A stretch of DNA of 64,000 bases from Ahrensia sp. (GTDB taxonomy: Bacteria > Pseudomonadota > Alphaproteobacteria > Rhizobiales > Rhizobiaceae). How positions within the stretch are numbered: position 1 is the stretch's first letter; each line of letters starts with the position of its first letter. This document shows, piece after piece, positions 8,170-19,841 of the stretch. The stretch is from assembly GCA_002698425.1 (NCBI GenBank), contig NZXU01000015.1:1-64000 (forward strand), in the 5' to 3' direction. The notes under the pieces were generated by a model that saw only the letters and a list, made by a program, of their open reading frames with translations, ran no database searches and was not told the origin of the DNA. The position numbers and the translations under genes were made by a program.

Positions 8170-8658
8170 ATGTCTCCCCTCTATCCGCCCGACACGGTCT
8201 ATTTCTACGCCCAGACCGACGCCTATTCGGAGTTCTCCAATTTCGCGCCCTACGGGATCGCCATGGACGGTGCGTGGTGGCGGACGGTCGAGCATTACTT
8301 CCAGGCGCAGAAATTCCACGACGCGGCCTATCGGGAGCGGATCCGGCTTTCCAACAGGCCGAAGGACGCCAAGGCGCTGGGCATGACGCGCGCCATTCCG
8401 CTCCGCCCGGACTGGGAGGACGCGAAGGACGGCATCATGATGGAGGCCGTGACCGTGAAATTCGAAACCCATGCAGAGCTGGCGCAGCTGCTGCTTTCGA
8501 CAGGCGAGCGGTTGATCGTGGAAAACGCGCCGATGGACGCCTATTGGGGCTGCGGGCCGGACGGCAACGGGCTGAACAAGCTGGGGCGGATTTTGATGAA
8601 GGTGCGGGAAATGCTTCGGGGACAACAGCCTCGCAAGGATGCATCGTCGCGTCGCTGA
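8170..8658 (+). CDS. NADAR family protein (YbiA-like N-glycosidase)
   Basis: A 162-residue protein spanning the whole NADAR fold. Visible family marks are FSNFAPYGI near residue 22, WRTVEHYFQAQKF near 37-50, an RP-x-DW stretch and a GxGxNxLG-like end. Characterised members (E. coli YbiA, plant and bacterial RibX-type proteins) cleave N-glycosidic bonds of reactive riboflavin-pathway intermediates; others act on NAD/ADP-ribose derivatives. The substrate here cannot be told from sequence. No riboflavin genes are nearby. The last ~10 residues run into repeat-like sequence. Confidence 0.85.
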   Translation: MSPLYPPDTVYFYAQTDAYSEFSNFAPYGIAMDGAWWRTVEHYFQAQKFHDAAYRERIRLSNRPKDAKALGMTRAIPLRPDWEDAKDGIMMEAVTVKFETHAELAQLLLSTGERLIVENAPMDAYWGCGPDGNGLNKLGRILMKVREMLRGQQPRKDASSRR

Positions 8659-8678
8659 AGTCCTCAACCAATCGCGGG

Positions 8679-8768
8679 CATCCCGACCCCCTCACTTGCA
8701 AAAGCTAAGGGCTTAGCTGCGCTAAACCCAAGCTTTTGCTTTCTCTCCCACGAGGGGAGAGAGGGAGG

Positions 8769-8769
<1 letters not shown>
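8679..8769. repeat. Dispersed intergenic repeat, copy 2
   Basis: It shares CATCCCGACCCC at its start and CTCTCCCAC...GAGGGAGGC at its end with the copy at 703-816; the middle differs. It fills the space between the NADAR stop and the parC stop and includes a CTCTCCC/GGGAGAG hairpin (about 8743-8762) that might end transcription of either gene. Confidence 0.45.
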
Positions 8770-11051
<2,282 letters not shown>

Positions 11052-11230
11052 GGGTTTTGGTTAACCGGACGGATGATTCGCGGCAAGCCGAAAGCCCGGA
11101 ATTCCGGGGTTTCGCCCGGCTTTCGACGCTTTCGGCGCAAGAAGGAATAGCTAAGTTATGCCGAGACCGGAAAACCAAGCGTTAATCGTGTGATGCTAAG
11201 TAATTGTTCCAGTTTCAAAAAGGCATTGAA

Positions 11231-12646
11231 ATGACCTATCCCGGCTCTGGCCTCGGTCTGCTTCCGGATCAATATATCGATATTTCCGATCGACTTATCC
11301 GAAGCGAGGAAGACGGAACGAAATCGCTGACCGACCCGGTGACCGGGCTCGGCAATTTGCGCCGGATGAAACTGAAGACCGACAAGCTTATCGAACAGCG
11401 CGAGGAAGACCCGGCGCCGTTCTCCATCGGCCTGTTCGATATCGACCGGTTCCGCCCGATCAACGACCTGTTCGGCCGCAAGGCCGGCGACGAGATCCTG
11501 TCGCAGGTGGCGCTGCGCATATCCGCCGCGCTGCCCGAGGACGCCATGCTGGTGCGCATCAGCGGCGACATGTTCGGCATGGTGCTGCCGACCTGCTTCT
11601 TCGAAAAGGACGCCGCCAGGATCGGCGAGTTGCTGCGCGACGTCTTTTCCGCGCCCTTCGATCTGGGCGAGCGCATCGTGCGCGTCTCGGCGACCTTCGG
11701 CTTCTGCCAGTATCCCTTTGCCGGCGCGACATTCGACGAATTGTTCGACAAGTGCGAATCCGCGCTCTACCAGGCGCGCAAGCGCGGCCCGGCGAGCATC
11801 CAGGTCTACACGCACGAAATGGCGCGGGAGATGCGCCAGCGCACGCAGATCGAGCAGGCACTGCGCAAGGCCGTGGCGGCGGAGGATATCCAGGCCTCGT
11901 TCCAGCCGATCGTCAACCTCCACTCAAGGGAAGTGATGGGCTTCGAGTGCCTGGCGCGCTGGACCGACGCGGAACTGGGCGAGGTTTCGCCGGCGGTGTT
12001 CATTCCGCTCGCCGAACAGGCCGGCTTCATCGACGCGCTGACGAAACAGCTCTTCGCCAAGGCGATCGCCTGCGCGCGGCACTGGCCGGAGAGCGTGTTC
12101 CTGTCGTTCAACCTGTCCTCGGTGCAGCTGGTCGATCCGACCACGGCGCTGGCGGTGCTGCTGATGCTGGAAAAGATGGAGTTCGATCCGCGCCGCATCG
12201 AGATCGAGATCACCGAGACGGCGATGATGTCGGACCCGCAGACCGCCGAGCGGATCATCAACGACATGCGCGCCGTCGGCATCCGCGTGCTGCTCGACGA
12301 TTTCGGCACCGGCCAGTCGAGCCTCGGCCGGCTGCGCGATTTCTCCTTCGACAAGGTCAAGATCGACCGTTCCTTCGTCGCGGCGCTGGACGAGGACGAA
12401 CAGGCCTCGCATATCGTGCGCGCCATCGTGAACATGTGCGAGGCGCTGAGCCTCAGCGTGATCGCCGAGGGCATCGAGACCGCCGAACAGGCGAGCAAGC
12501 TGGTGGAGCTGGGCTGCAGCGCCGGACAGGGCTACTATTTCGGCAGGCCTGCCCCGGCCGAAACGACGATCGCGCTCTTCGACAGGGCCGCCCGGGCGGG
12601 CAGCCTCGACTGCACGTCTACGGTCGAGGGGTGTTGCGGCGGCTGA
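11231..12646 (+). CDS. EAL-domain phosphodiesterase with a degenerate GGDEF domain
   Basis: A 471-residue cytosolic protein. The N-terminal GGDEF domain (about 45-200) has SGDMF at 111-115 instead of GGDEF, so cyclase activity is unlikely. The C-terminal EAL domain (about 215-460) keeps the catalytic set: Glu239 in ECLAR, FNLS, EITET, DDFGTG, KVKID and AEGIET. The expected reaction is hydrolysis of cyclic di-GMP, possibly modulated by GTP binding to the degenerate domain. The start is the ATG; a TTG nine codons upstream is possible. The end overlaps galE by 29 bp tail to tail. Confidence 0.85.
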   Translation: MTYPGSGLGLLPDQYIDISDRLIRSEEDGTKSLTDPVTGLGNLRRMKLKTDKLIEQREEDPAPFSIGLFDIDRFRPINDLFGRKAGDEILSQVALRISAALPEDAMLVRISGDMFGMVLPTCFFEKDAARIGELLRDVFSAPFDLGERIVRVSATFGFCQYPFAGATFDELFDKCESALYQARKRGPASIQVYTHEMAREMRQRTQIEQALRKAVAAEDIQASFQPIVNLHSREVMGFECLARWTDAELGEVSPAVFIPLAEQAGFIDALTKQLFAKAIACARHWPESVFLSFNLSSVQLVDPTTALAVLLMLEKMEFDPRRIEIEITETAMMSDPQTAERIINDMRAVGIRVLLDDFGTGQSSLGRLRDFSFDKVKIDRSFVAALDEDEQASHIVRAIVNMCEALSLSVIAEGIETAEQASKLVELGCSAGQGYYFGRPAPAETTIALFDRAARAGSLDCTSTVEGCCGG

Positions 12647-13613
12647 GGCTGTCTTCCCACGCAAGCGCGGAGGAGACGATTTCCTCCAGATTGTCATGCG
12701 CCGGCTGCCAGCCGAATTCGCTGCGCGCGAGATCCGAATTGGCGACGATGGCGACCGCGTCGCCCGGCCGGCGGGGGCCGTAGCAGATGGGCAGCGGCCT
12801 GCCGGTGACGCGCTGGACCGTGTCGAGAACTTCCAGAACCGAATAGCCGCGCCCGTAGCCGCAATTGGCGATCAGGCTGCCGCCGCCCGCGCGCAGGCGC
12901 TTCAGCGCCAGCAGATGGGCGTTGGCGAGATCGGTGACGTGTATATAGTCGCGGATGCAGGTGCCGTCGGGCGTCGCGTAGTCGGTGCCGAAGACCTCGA
13001 TCATCTCGCGCTTGGCGAGCGCCGTCTCGCAGGCGACCTTGATGAGGTGGGTCGCGCCCTTCGTCGACTGGCCGGTGCGGCCCTTGGGATCTGCGCCGGA
13101 GACGTTGAAATAGCGCAGCGCCGTGAAGTCGAAGTCATGCGCCTTGGCGACGTCGGACAGGATGATCTCGGTCATCAGCTTGGACATGCCATAGGGCGAA
13201 TCGGGGTTGCGGGGCACGTCCTCGGTCACCGGGTCAGCGCCGACCGTGCCGTAGACGGCGGCGGTGGAGGAGAAGATGAAATGGCGCACGCCCGTTTTCA
13301 CCGCCGCCTCGATCAGCGTGCGGGAATTCGACGTGTTGTTCTCGTAATAGGACAGCGGATCGGAGACCGATTCCGGCACGACGATGGAGCCGGCGAAATG
13401 GATGATGGCGTCGACATTATTGTCGCGGATCGTCGCCATGACGAGTTCCTTGTCGGCGACATCGCCGACGACGAGCTTCGCCTCGGGCGCGACGGCCCAG
13501 TCGAAGCCGGTCGACAGCCTGTCGACCACGACGACGTCCTCGCCCGCGTCAAGCAACGCCCAGACCATGTGACTGCCGATGTAACCGGCGCCGCCCGTAA
13601 CCAGAACCGTCAT
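12618..13613 (-). CDS. galE: UDP-glucose 4-epimerase
   Basis: A 331-residue extended short-chain dehydrogenase. The NAD-binding GGAGYIGSH is at 7-15, the catalytic Ser/Thr lie in FSSTAAVYG near 115, and Tyr141-x3-Lys145 in SPYGMSK. Substrate-site blocks LRYFNVSGAD and GTCIRDYIHV are intact. It interconverts UDP-glucose and UDP-galactose for envelope polysaccharides. It stands alone, facing away from the allantoicase gene, with a 115-bp shared upstream region. Some members also take N-acetylated sugars; this cannot be resolved here. Confidence 0.93.
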   Translation of the reverse strand: MTVLVTGGAGYIGSHMVWALLDAGEDVVVVDRLSTGFDWAVAPEAKLVVGDVADKELVMATIRDNNVDAIIHFAGSIVVPESVSDPLSYYENNTSNSRTLIEAAVKTGVRHFIFSSTAAVYGTVGADPVTEDVPRNPDSPYGMSKLMTEIILSDVAKAHDFDFTALRYFNVSGADPKGRTGQSTKGATHLIKVACETALAKREMIEVFGTDYATPDGTCIRDYIHVTDLANAHLLALKRLRAGGGSLIANCGYGRGYSVLEVLDTVQRVTGRPLPICYGPRRPGDAVAIVANSDLARSEFGWQPAHDNLEEIVSSALAWEDSLSRRNTPRP

Positions 13614-13728
13614 GTCGGTGAACTCCTTCTATGCGTGCCGGGTATGCCGTGATATGGCCTCGACCGGCAGGTCGCCCCGTCGCGGCGCAGCGACCCGCGG
13701 AACAATAATCTCCAAGGCTTAATACTCG

Positions 13729-14745
13729 ATGGACAAGACGCCAGAAACTCGCCCCGAATTCTCAATCCGCTATCCGAACCTCGCCTCGGCCGGTCTCGGA
13801 GCCAGCATCGTCTCGGTGACGGACGACTTCTTCGCCGAGGCGCCGCGCATGCTGGCCGACGACGAAGCCGTGTTCTATCCCGACCGGTATGACGACAACG
13901 GCAAGTGGATGGACGGGTGGGAATCGCGCCGCAAGCGCGAACTCGGCCACGACCATGCCGTCGTCGCGCTGGCCGCGCCGACGAAGATCCGCGGCTTCGA
14001 CGTCGACACCTCGCATTTCACCGGCAATTACCCGCCGGCCTGCTCGATCGAGGCCTGCAACCTGCCCGCCGGCGCAACGCCGGACGAGGCCACGGAGTGG
14101 CAGGCCATCGTGCCGATTTCGCCGCTCGGGCCGAGCGCGCATCACTATATCGCGCATGAGGGCGACGGTGTCTGGACGCATCTGCGGCTGCATATCTATC
14201 CCGATGGGGGCGTGGCGCGCCTGCGCGTCTACGGCACGGCGCAGCCATCGGCCTTCGGCGCGGATGACGAGCTCGATCTCGCCTCGCTGGTCAACGGTGC
14301 GCGCATCGTCGCCTATTCGGACGCCCATTACGGCAATTACCACCGCATGCTGACGCCGACGAAATCGATCAGCATGGGCGACGGCTGGGAGACGCATCGC
14401 CGCCGCGAGCCGGGCAATGAATGGATCATCATAGCGCTGGCGACTGCCGGGCGCGTCGAACGCGTCGTCGTCGACACCGCTTTCTACAAGGGCAATTGCC
14501 CGGTGAGCTGCACGATCGACGCGGCCTGCCTGCCGGACGAACTGGCGGCCGGCCCCGATGCCGACCAGTTGCTCATCACCTCGTCGATGTACTGGAAGCC
14601 GCTTATGGGCGACCACAAGCTGACGCCCGACCACGAGCACACATTCACCGACATCCTGCATAACGATGCTGTGACCCATCTGCGGGTCAATATCCATCCG
14701 GATGGCGGCGTCGCCCGGTTCAAGGCGTTCGGCCGCAAGGCCTGA
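13729..14745 (+). CDS. alc: Allantoicase
   Basis: A 338-residue protein built of two homologous halves, as in the family. Each half repeats the signature GKWMDGWESRRKRE / GDGWETHRRREPG, then HxFTGNYPPACSIEACNLP / TAFYKGNCPVSCTIDAACLP and a final YPDGGVARLRVYG / HPDGGVARFKAFG. Allantoicase hydrolyses allantoate to ureidoglycolate and urea in purine-nitrogen salvage. Other ureide genes are not seen in the window, so it may rely on a distant cluster. It ends 2 bases from the end of the convergent HlyD-type adaptor gene. Confidence 0.95.
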   Translation: MDKTPETRPEFSIRYPNLASAGLGASIVSVTDDFFAEAPRMLADDEAVFYPDRYDDNGKWMDGWESRRKRELGHDHAVVALAAPTKIRGFDVDTSHFTGNYPPACSIEACNLPAGATPDEATEWQAIVPISPLGPSAHHYIAHEGDGVWTHLRLHIYPDGGVARLRVYGTAQPSAFGADDELDLASLVNGARIVAYSDAHYGNYHRMLTPTKSISMGDGWETHRRREPGNEWIIIALATAGRVERVVVDTAFYKGNCPVSCTIDAACLPDELAAGPDADQLLITSSMYWKPLMGDHKLTPDHEHTFTDILHNDAVTHLRVNIHPDGGVARFKAFGRKA

Positions 14746-14747
14746 CG

Positions 14748-16169
14748 CTATTCCTCGCGGAAGGCCCGGTTGAAGGAATCCATCAGCGGCCGGGTCAGAT
14801 ATTCGAAGAAGGTGCGCTCGCCCGTCGAGATCATCGCCTCGACCGGCATGCCGGGGTAGATCTGGTCGCGGTCGACTTCCGGCGGCAGGTCGTCGGTGAT
14901 GTGCAGCCGCGCGACGAAATAGGGATGTCCCGACGACTGATCGATCAGGCGGTCGGGCGAGACGTAATTGACGCTGCCGGCAACGCTCGGCGTCGTGCGC
15001 ATGTTGAGCGCGACGAAGCGCAGGTCGGCGGCCTGTCCGGGGCGGACAATGTCGATGTCGGACGGGCTCAGCTGCGCCTCGACGATCAGCTCAGTGCTGG
15101 TCGGCAGCAACAGAGCCATTTCCTCGCCGGGGCTGATGACGCTGCCGGGCGTGTTCTTGTTGATGCGGACGACAAGGCCGTCGGTGGGCGCGCGGACATC
15201 GATGCGGGACAGGACATCGCGCGAGGCGTTCAGCTGTTCCTCGGTCTCGGCGAGCTTGGCGTTGACGTCGTTGAGCTCTGTTAGCGCCTGTTCCAGACGC
15301 TGGGTGCCCTGGCGAACGAGCTGTTCCTTCGCCTCGGCGATCTGGGTACGGGTCTGTTCGAGCTGCGACGCCATGGCGCCGATCTGGCCGACAAGGTCGG
15401 CCTGCGAACGCAGGAGAGCCGTATATTCGGAACGATTGGTCAGGCCCTGGTCGAGAAGCAGCTTCTTGCGCTGCGTCTCGTCGCTGACAACTTCGAGCTG
15501 ATCCTCGAGCGCCTTCTTCTGGCTCTCGTAACCCGAAATCGCATCCTGGCCGGCGGTGACGCGCTGCCGCAGGATAACCACCTCGGACTTGTTGCGGGCG
15601 AGCCGCGCCAGAAATTCGTTGCGCTGCTCGTCCAGAACTTCGGACAGGCCGTTTGTCCTTGCCGCCAATCTCAGATCGTCGGGAAAGACCACCGTCTCGA
15701 CCAACAGCGAAACCAGTTCGTCATTGAGTTCGTCGGGATCGCTGTTATCCCCGGCCGCCGCCGACTTGTCGTTGAAGAAGACGTCGGCCTGGGCGCTGTC
15801 GCGCTCGGCTTCGAGCCGCGTCTTGCGGGCGCGCAGGTTGATCCATTGCTTCATATTGGTGTTCAGCGCGGCGCGGGCGCGGGTGTCGTCCATGGTGAAG
15901 AGCGGATCGCCGGCGGAGACGTGATCGCCCTCGTGGATATGAACCTCGCGGATGATGCCGCCTTCCAGATGCTGGATGATCTGGTTCTGCCCCGCCGCGG
16001 CGATGACGCCGGAGACGATCGCCGCGCCCTTCAGCGGCGCGGTCGCCGCCCAAACGCCGAATACGCCGACGAAGGTGATGACGGCGAGATAGCCGAGCAG
16101 CGCCACCTTGGTGGTGCCGGTCTTGACGAGACGCGTCCAGTCGTTGCTGTGATCCACGGGTTCGCTCAT
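14748..16169 (-). CDS. prsE: Type I secretion membrane-fusion adaptor (HlyD/PrsE type)
   Basis: A 473-residue protein with a short cytosolic N-terminus, one membrane segment (about 20-42), an HLEGGIIREVHIHEGDHV half-lipoyl motif, a long coiled coil (about 90-300) and a beta-barrel end (RAPTDGLVVRINKNTPGSV, then VNYVSPDRL). It connects the inner-membrane ABC exporter to an outer-membrane TolC-type channel. The ATG overlaps the stop of the ABC gene by 4 bp (ATGA). The symbol follows rhizobial PrsE; the match is at family level. Confidence 0.88.
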   Translation of the reverse strand: MSEPVDHSNDWTRLVKTGTTKVALLGYLAVITFVGVFGVWAATAPLKGAAIVSGVIAAAGQNQIIQHLEGGIIREVHIHEGDHVSAGDPLFTMDDTRARAALNTNMKQWINLRARKTRLEAERDSAQADVFFNDKSAAAGDNSDPDELNDELVSLLVETVVFPDDLRLAARTNGLSEVLDEQRNEFLARLARNKSEVVILRQRVTAGQDAISGYESQKKALEDQLEVVSDETQRKKLLLDQGLTNRSEYTALLRSQADLVGQIGAMASQLEQTRTQIAEAKEQLVRQGTQRLEQALTELNDVNAKLAETEEQLNASRDVLSRIDVRAPTDGLVVRINKNTPGSVISPGEEMALLLPTSTELIVEAQLSPSDIDIVRPGQAADLRFVALNMRTTPSVAGSVNYVSPDRLIDQSSGHPYFVARLHITDDLPPEVDRDQIYPGMPVEAMISTGERTFFEYLTRPLMDSFNRAFREE

Positions 16170-17986
16170 CGGGCCTTCTTCCTTTCAGCAGGCTCCGCCG
16201 CGATCGGCCGCAGTCCGGGTCCGAATCCGGCAAAGGGAGATTTTTGCTTTTCGGCCGCGGGATTCTGGGCGGCATCGGCGTCGGAATTGACATTCGCGGC
16301 CCTGTTGCGGCGCGCAGCTTCCTCGGCGGCTTTCTTGTTCTGGCGGGCCAGCACCTCGTCGCGCGGGCCGTAATCCTCTATTTCCCCGTCCCGCAGCATC
16401 AAAACGGCATCGACCTTGTCGATGATCGAACGGCGCTGCGTGACGATGAAGACGGTGGTTCCGGCGTCCCTCGCCTCTTCAAGCGCCATTTCGAGCGCCC
16501 TGTCGCCATCGGCATCCAGATTGGCGTTGGGTTCGTCGAGCACGAGGAAACGCGGCTTTCCGTAAAAGGCGCGCGCCAGACCGACGCGCTGGCGCTGTCC
16601 GCCGGACAGGACGAGGCCCTGCGGTCCGATGACCGTGTCATAGCCTTCCGGCAGTTCCTGGATGAGATCGTGGACATGGGCCCGAAGCGCCGCCGCGACG
16701 ACCTTCTCGTCGCTGCTGTCCGGCGAGAAACGGGCGACGTTCTCGCCGATCGTGCCGGGCAAGAGCTCCACGTCCTGCGGCAGGTAGCCGACATGGCGGC
16801 CGAGGATTTCCGGATCCCAGTTGCGGATGTCCGCGCCATCCATGCGCACGATGCCGGCGCGCGGCTGGATGGCGCCGACCAGGAGCCGCGCCAGCGTCGA
16901 CTTGCCGGCCCCGCTCGGACCGATCACGCCGACGACACCGCCAGCCGGGATCTTGAATGTGAGGCGCTTTATGATGGGCTTGGAGTCCGGCCCGGCATTG
17001 GGCGCGAAATAGACAAGCCCCTCGGCGTCGATGCGGCCGTTGGGCGACGGCAATTCGGTGCGCGGCTTCTCGGCCTTGCGGCCAGCGGTGGCCTTGACGA
17101 AACGCTGCCACGCGCCGCGGACCTCGACGAATTGGCGCCAGCCGCCGATCACCTGGTCGATCGGCTGCAAACCGCGGCCCGAAATGATTGAGGACGCGAA
17201 AATCATGCCGGCGGTCATCTCGCCCCGCAGGACAAGCAGGCCGCCGGTGCCGAGGATGGCGATCTGCAGGCCGAGGCGCAGAAAGCGCGACAAGCCCGCA
17301 AACAATGCGTTGATGCGGGTAACGTCGTCGCTTGCGGCGAGCGACGGCGCGTGCTGGCGGCCCCAGGCGGCGATCGCGTTGCCCATCATGCCCATGGCGC
17401 GCAGGGTCTCGGCGTTCCGAACGAAGGACTGCGCGGTCATCATGGCGGCGATGTTGTTGGTCGACGACCGGCGAACCGCTTCGGCGCTGGCCAACTGGTT
17501 GGCATAGGCAACGCCGGCCAGGATGACGGCGCCGCCGAGCGTCAGCGCGAACAGGACCGGGTGGATCAGGTAGAGAAGGCCGATGAAGAGCGGCGAGAAC
17601 GGCAGGTCGAAAAGCGCGAAGGCCGACCGGGAGGCAATGAAGCCGCGCACGGTGGACAGGTCGCGCAGGGTCTGGATGTCGCCGAGCGGCGCGCGCGGCG
17701 AGTCCATGGCCGCCATCATCGCTTCGCGGCTCTTCGAGACGTCGAGGCGCGCGGCGATGCGGTTGGCGTAGACCGCGCGGACGAATTCGAGCACGGCCAG
17801 GAGGCCAAGCGCGAAGGCCGCGATGATCGACAGGAACAGCAGCGTTTCGAGGCTCGACGACGGCAGGACGCGGTCATAGACCTGCAGCATGTAGAGCGGC
17901 ATGACCAGCATGAGCGCATTTACGAGAAACGAGAAAACGCCGATTTCCAAAATCGCGCGTTTGACCTGCGTCAGGCTGGCTTGCAT
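16166..17986 (-). CDS. prsD: Type I secretion ABC transporter (permease and ATPase)
   Basis: A 606-residue half-transporter. The membrane domain covers about 15-290. The nucleotide-binding domain has Walker A GPSGAGKS at 356-363, the signature LSGGQRQRVGLARA and Walker B FLVLDEP. No peptidase C39 domain is present, so the substrate should carry a C-terminal uncleaved signal, as in PrsD/HlyB-like exporters of RTX and adhesion proteins. The C-terminal ~45 residues are a charged extension. It is coupled with the adaptor gene downstream. No RTX-repeat substrate is visible in the window. Confidence 0.9.
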   Translation of the reverse strand: MQASLTQVKRAILEIGVFSFLVNALMLVMPLYMLQVYDRVLPSSSLETLLFLSIIAAFALGLLAVLEFVRAVYANRIAARLDVSKSREAMMAAMDSPRAPLGDIQTLRDLSTVRGFIASRSAFALFDLPFSPLFIGLLYLIHPVLFALTLGGAVILAGVAYANQLASAEAVRRSSTNNIAAMMTAQSFVRNAETLRAMGMMGNAIAAWGRQHAPSLAASDDVTRINALFAGLSRFLRLGLQIAILGTGGLLVLRGEMTAGMIFASSIISGRGLQPIDQVIGGWRQFVEVRGAWQRFVKATAGRKAEKPRTELPSPNGRIDAEGLVYFAPNAGPDSKPIIKRLTFKIPAGGVVGVIGPSGAGKSTLARLLVGAIQPRAGIVRMDGADIRNWDPEILGRHVGYLPQDVELLPGTIGENVARFSPDSSDEKVVAAALRAHVHDLIQELPEGYDTVIGPQGLVLSGGQRQRVGLARAFYGKPRFLVLDEPNANLDADGDRALEMALEEARDAGTTVFIVTQRRSIIDKVDAVLMLRDGEIEDYGPRDEVLARQNKKAAEEAARRNRAANVNSDADAAQNPAAEKQKSPFAGFGPGLRPIAAEPAERKKAR

Positions 17987-18059
17987 CCCCTAAATCCCGT
18001 TCTGGCCTTCCTTGCGGCGGGCAATCTAGCAGGAATTGGTTACGTTTCGGTACGCTTCC

Positions 18060-19250
18060 TCAAAAAGATTCCGAAATATAAGCCTGCAAAAGCCGGGAGG
18101 CCTCGGCGATCTGGCCGAGATCGCGGTTGAAGCAGAGCCGGAAGAACCCTTCCCCGCCCGCCCCGAAAGCGACGCCAGGGGCAAGGCCGACACCGGTTTC
18201 ATCGACGAGGCGCATCGCGCTCTGCATCGAGTCCGCCACGCCGTCGATGGCGAAGAACAGGTAGAACGCGCCGCTCGGCCGGGCAAAGCGGACCTTGCCG
18301 GTCGCGGAGAGGCTTTTCGTCACGATATCAAGCGCTTCCGCCGCGCGAGCGACCTGGCTCGCGATGAAATCGTCGCCCTCGTCGAGCGCCGCGACGGCAC
18401 CGCGCTGCAGGAATTGCGGCACGCCGGAGGTCGAATACTGGACGAGGTTCTCCAGCACCGGCATCAGCGGCGGCGGGGCCTTGATCCAGCCGACCCGCCA
18501 GCCGGTCATGGCCCAGTTCTTGGAAAAGGAATTGACGTAGAGGATCCGGTCTTCCGGCGCCTGGACATCCAGGAAGGACGGCGCCCGTTCGCCCTCGCCA
18601 TACCAGAATTTCGCGTAAATCTCGTCGGCGATGATCCAGATTCCGCGCCGGCGGGCGATTTCCAGGATCGCCGCGAGCGTGTCGCGGTCGGCGGCCCAGC
18701 CGGTCGGATTGGACGGCGTGTTGATGAACAGCGCCCGCGTGCGCGGCGTGATCGCCGCCTCGAAACGCTCCAGATCGAGCGTCCAGCCGTTTTCGGAGAA
18801 ATCGAGCGTGACCGGGACGGCCTTGCCGCCGGCGATCTCCAGCGCGGCGGCGAAATTCGGCCAGGCGGGCGAAAGATAGACGCATTCGTCGCCCGCGCCG
18901 GCGACCGCCTGAAGGGCAAGCTGGATCGCCTGCATGCCGGAGCCGACGACGATATAGTCGTTCGGCCCGCTGTCGATGCCGAAGTGGCGGCCGTAATAGC
19001 GGGCGAGCGCGGCGCGCAGTTCGGGAATGCCCTGCTGCCAGGTGTAGAAGGTCTCTCCGCCGGTCAGCGCGTTCGCGGCCGGGCGCGCGATAAAATCCGG
19101 CGTGCCGAGATCGCCCTCGCCGACCCAGAGCGGGATCAGGCCCGCCTTGCCGCGCGCGTGCTGGAACACCGCGACGATGCCGCTTGCCGGCGCATCGCGG
19201 GCTTCGGCGCGCAGGTTGAAGGCATCGAGCGACGGCATGTGACTGGTCAT
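18060..19250 (-). CDS. Class I/II PLP-dependent aminotransferase
   Basis: A 396-residue fold-I aminotransferase. The PLP lysine is Lys244 in NSFSKNWAMTGWRVG, with Asp209/Tyr212 in ADEIY and Asn-Pro in NTPSNPTG near 178-184. The subgroup resembles the aspartate/aromatic-type enzymes used in amino-acid metabolism; the substrate cannot be set from sequence. It follows mscL on the same strand but is separated from it by a terminator-like hairpin at 19268-19298, so it probably has its own promoter. Confidence 0.88.
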   Translation of the reverse strand: MTSHMPSLDAFNLRAEARDAPASGIVAVFQHARGKAGLIPLWVGEGDLGTPDFIARPAANALTGGETFYTWQQGIPELRAALARYYGRHFGIDSGPNDYIVVGSGMQAIQLALQAVAGAGDECVYLSPAWPNFAAALEIAGGKAVPVTLDFSENGWTLDLERFEAAITPRTRALFINTPSNPTGWAADRDTLAAILEIARRRGIWIIADEIYAKFWYGEGERAPSFLDVQAPEDRILYVNSFSKNWAMTGWRVGWIKAPPPLMPVLENLVQYSTSGVPQFLQRGAVAALDEGDDFIASQVARAAEALDIVTKSLSATGKVRFARPSGAFYLFFAIDGVADSMQSAMRLVDETGVGLAPGVAFGAGGEGFFRLCFNRDLGQIAEASRLLQAYISESF

Positions 19251-19267
19251 GGACCTATCCAGGGGCT

Positions 19268-19298
19268 GAAACGAAAACCCCGGCCGAATGGCCGGGGT
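19268..19298 (-). terminator. Terminator of mscL
   Basis: Read on the minus strand, a 9-bp stem (ACCCCGGCC/GGCCGGGGT, 19277-19298) with a 4-base loop is followed by TTTTCGTTTC. It lies just past the mscL stop and before the aminotransferase start. Confidence 0.75.
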
Positions 19299-19323
19299 GC
19301 TTGCGACACGATTTTCGCGGCGA

Positions 19324-19737
19324 TTACTTTTTCAAGAGATCGCGTATTTCTGTCAACAGCTGAACGTCGGCCGGCGGCGCGGGCGGCGCCTCGGGGGCCG
19401 GTTCTTCCTTGCGGCGCAGATTGTTCACGGCCTTGACCATCATGAAGATGATCCAGGCGAGGATGAGGAAGTTGATCACCTGGGTGGCGAAGCTGCCATA
19501 GGCGAGCACCGCGCCCTGCTCACGCGCCGCGTCGAGTGTCGTCGCGTCGACGCCGGAGGCGAGCGGGATGAAATAATTGGTAAAGTCGAAGCCGCCGAAG
19601 ATGGCGCCGACGATCGGCATGATGATGTCATCCGTCAGCGATTTGACGATGCCTCCGAAGGCGCCGCCGATGATGACGCCGACGGCAAGGTCCATGACAT
19701 TGCCCTTGGCGATAAACTCCTTGAATTCGTTGAGCAT
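19324..19737 (-). CDS. mscL: Large-conductance mechanosensitive channel
   Basis: A 137-residue protein of standard MscL length. The N-terminal amphipathic helix ([20 protein letters not shown]) leads into TM1 with the gate sequence [16 protein letters not shown], a periplasmic loop, TM2 (about 82-101) and a charged C-terminal helix ([11 protein letters not shown]). It releases solutes on hypo-osmotic shock. A GGAGGGA ribosome site sits 7 bases before the ATG. The same frame stays open far upstream, but that extension is antisense to the sensor kinase and is not coding. Confidence 0.95.
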   Translation of the reverse strand: MLNEFKEFIAKGNVMDLAVGVIIGGAFGGIVKSLTDDIIMPIVGAIFGGFDFTNYFIPLASGVDATTLDAAREQGAVLAYGSFATQVINFLILAWIIFMMVKAVNNLRRKEEPAPEAPPAPPADVQLLTEIRDLLKK

Positions 19738-19841
19738 GAACTTCCCTCCGCCTTGCTCGTTGCGATTAAACCGCGCCACCCGCTCGAAATCGCGCCCTCC
19801 ATATGGCGCAACGGAAGGTGCATTTGAAAGTCCTCTTATTG

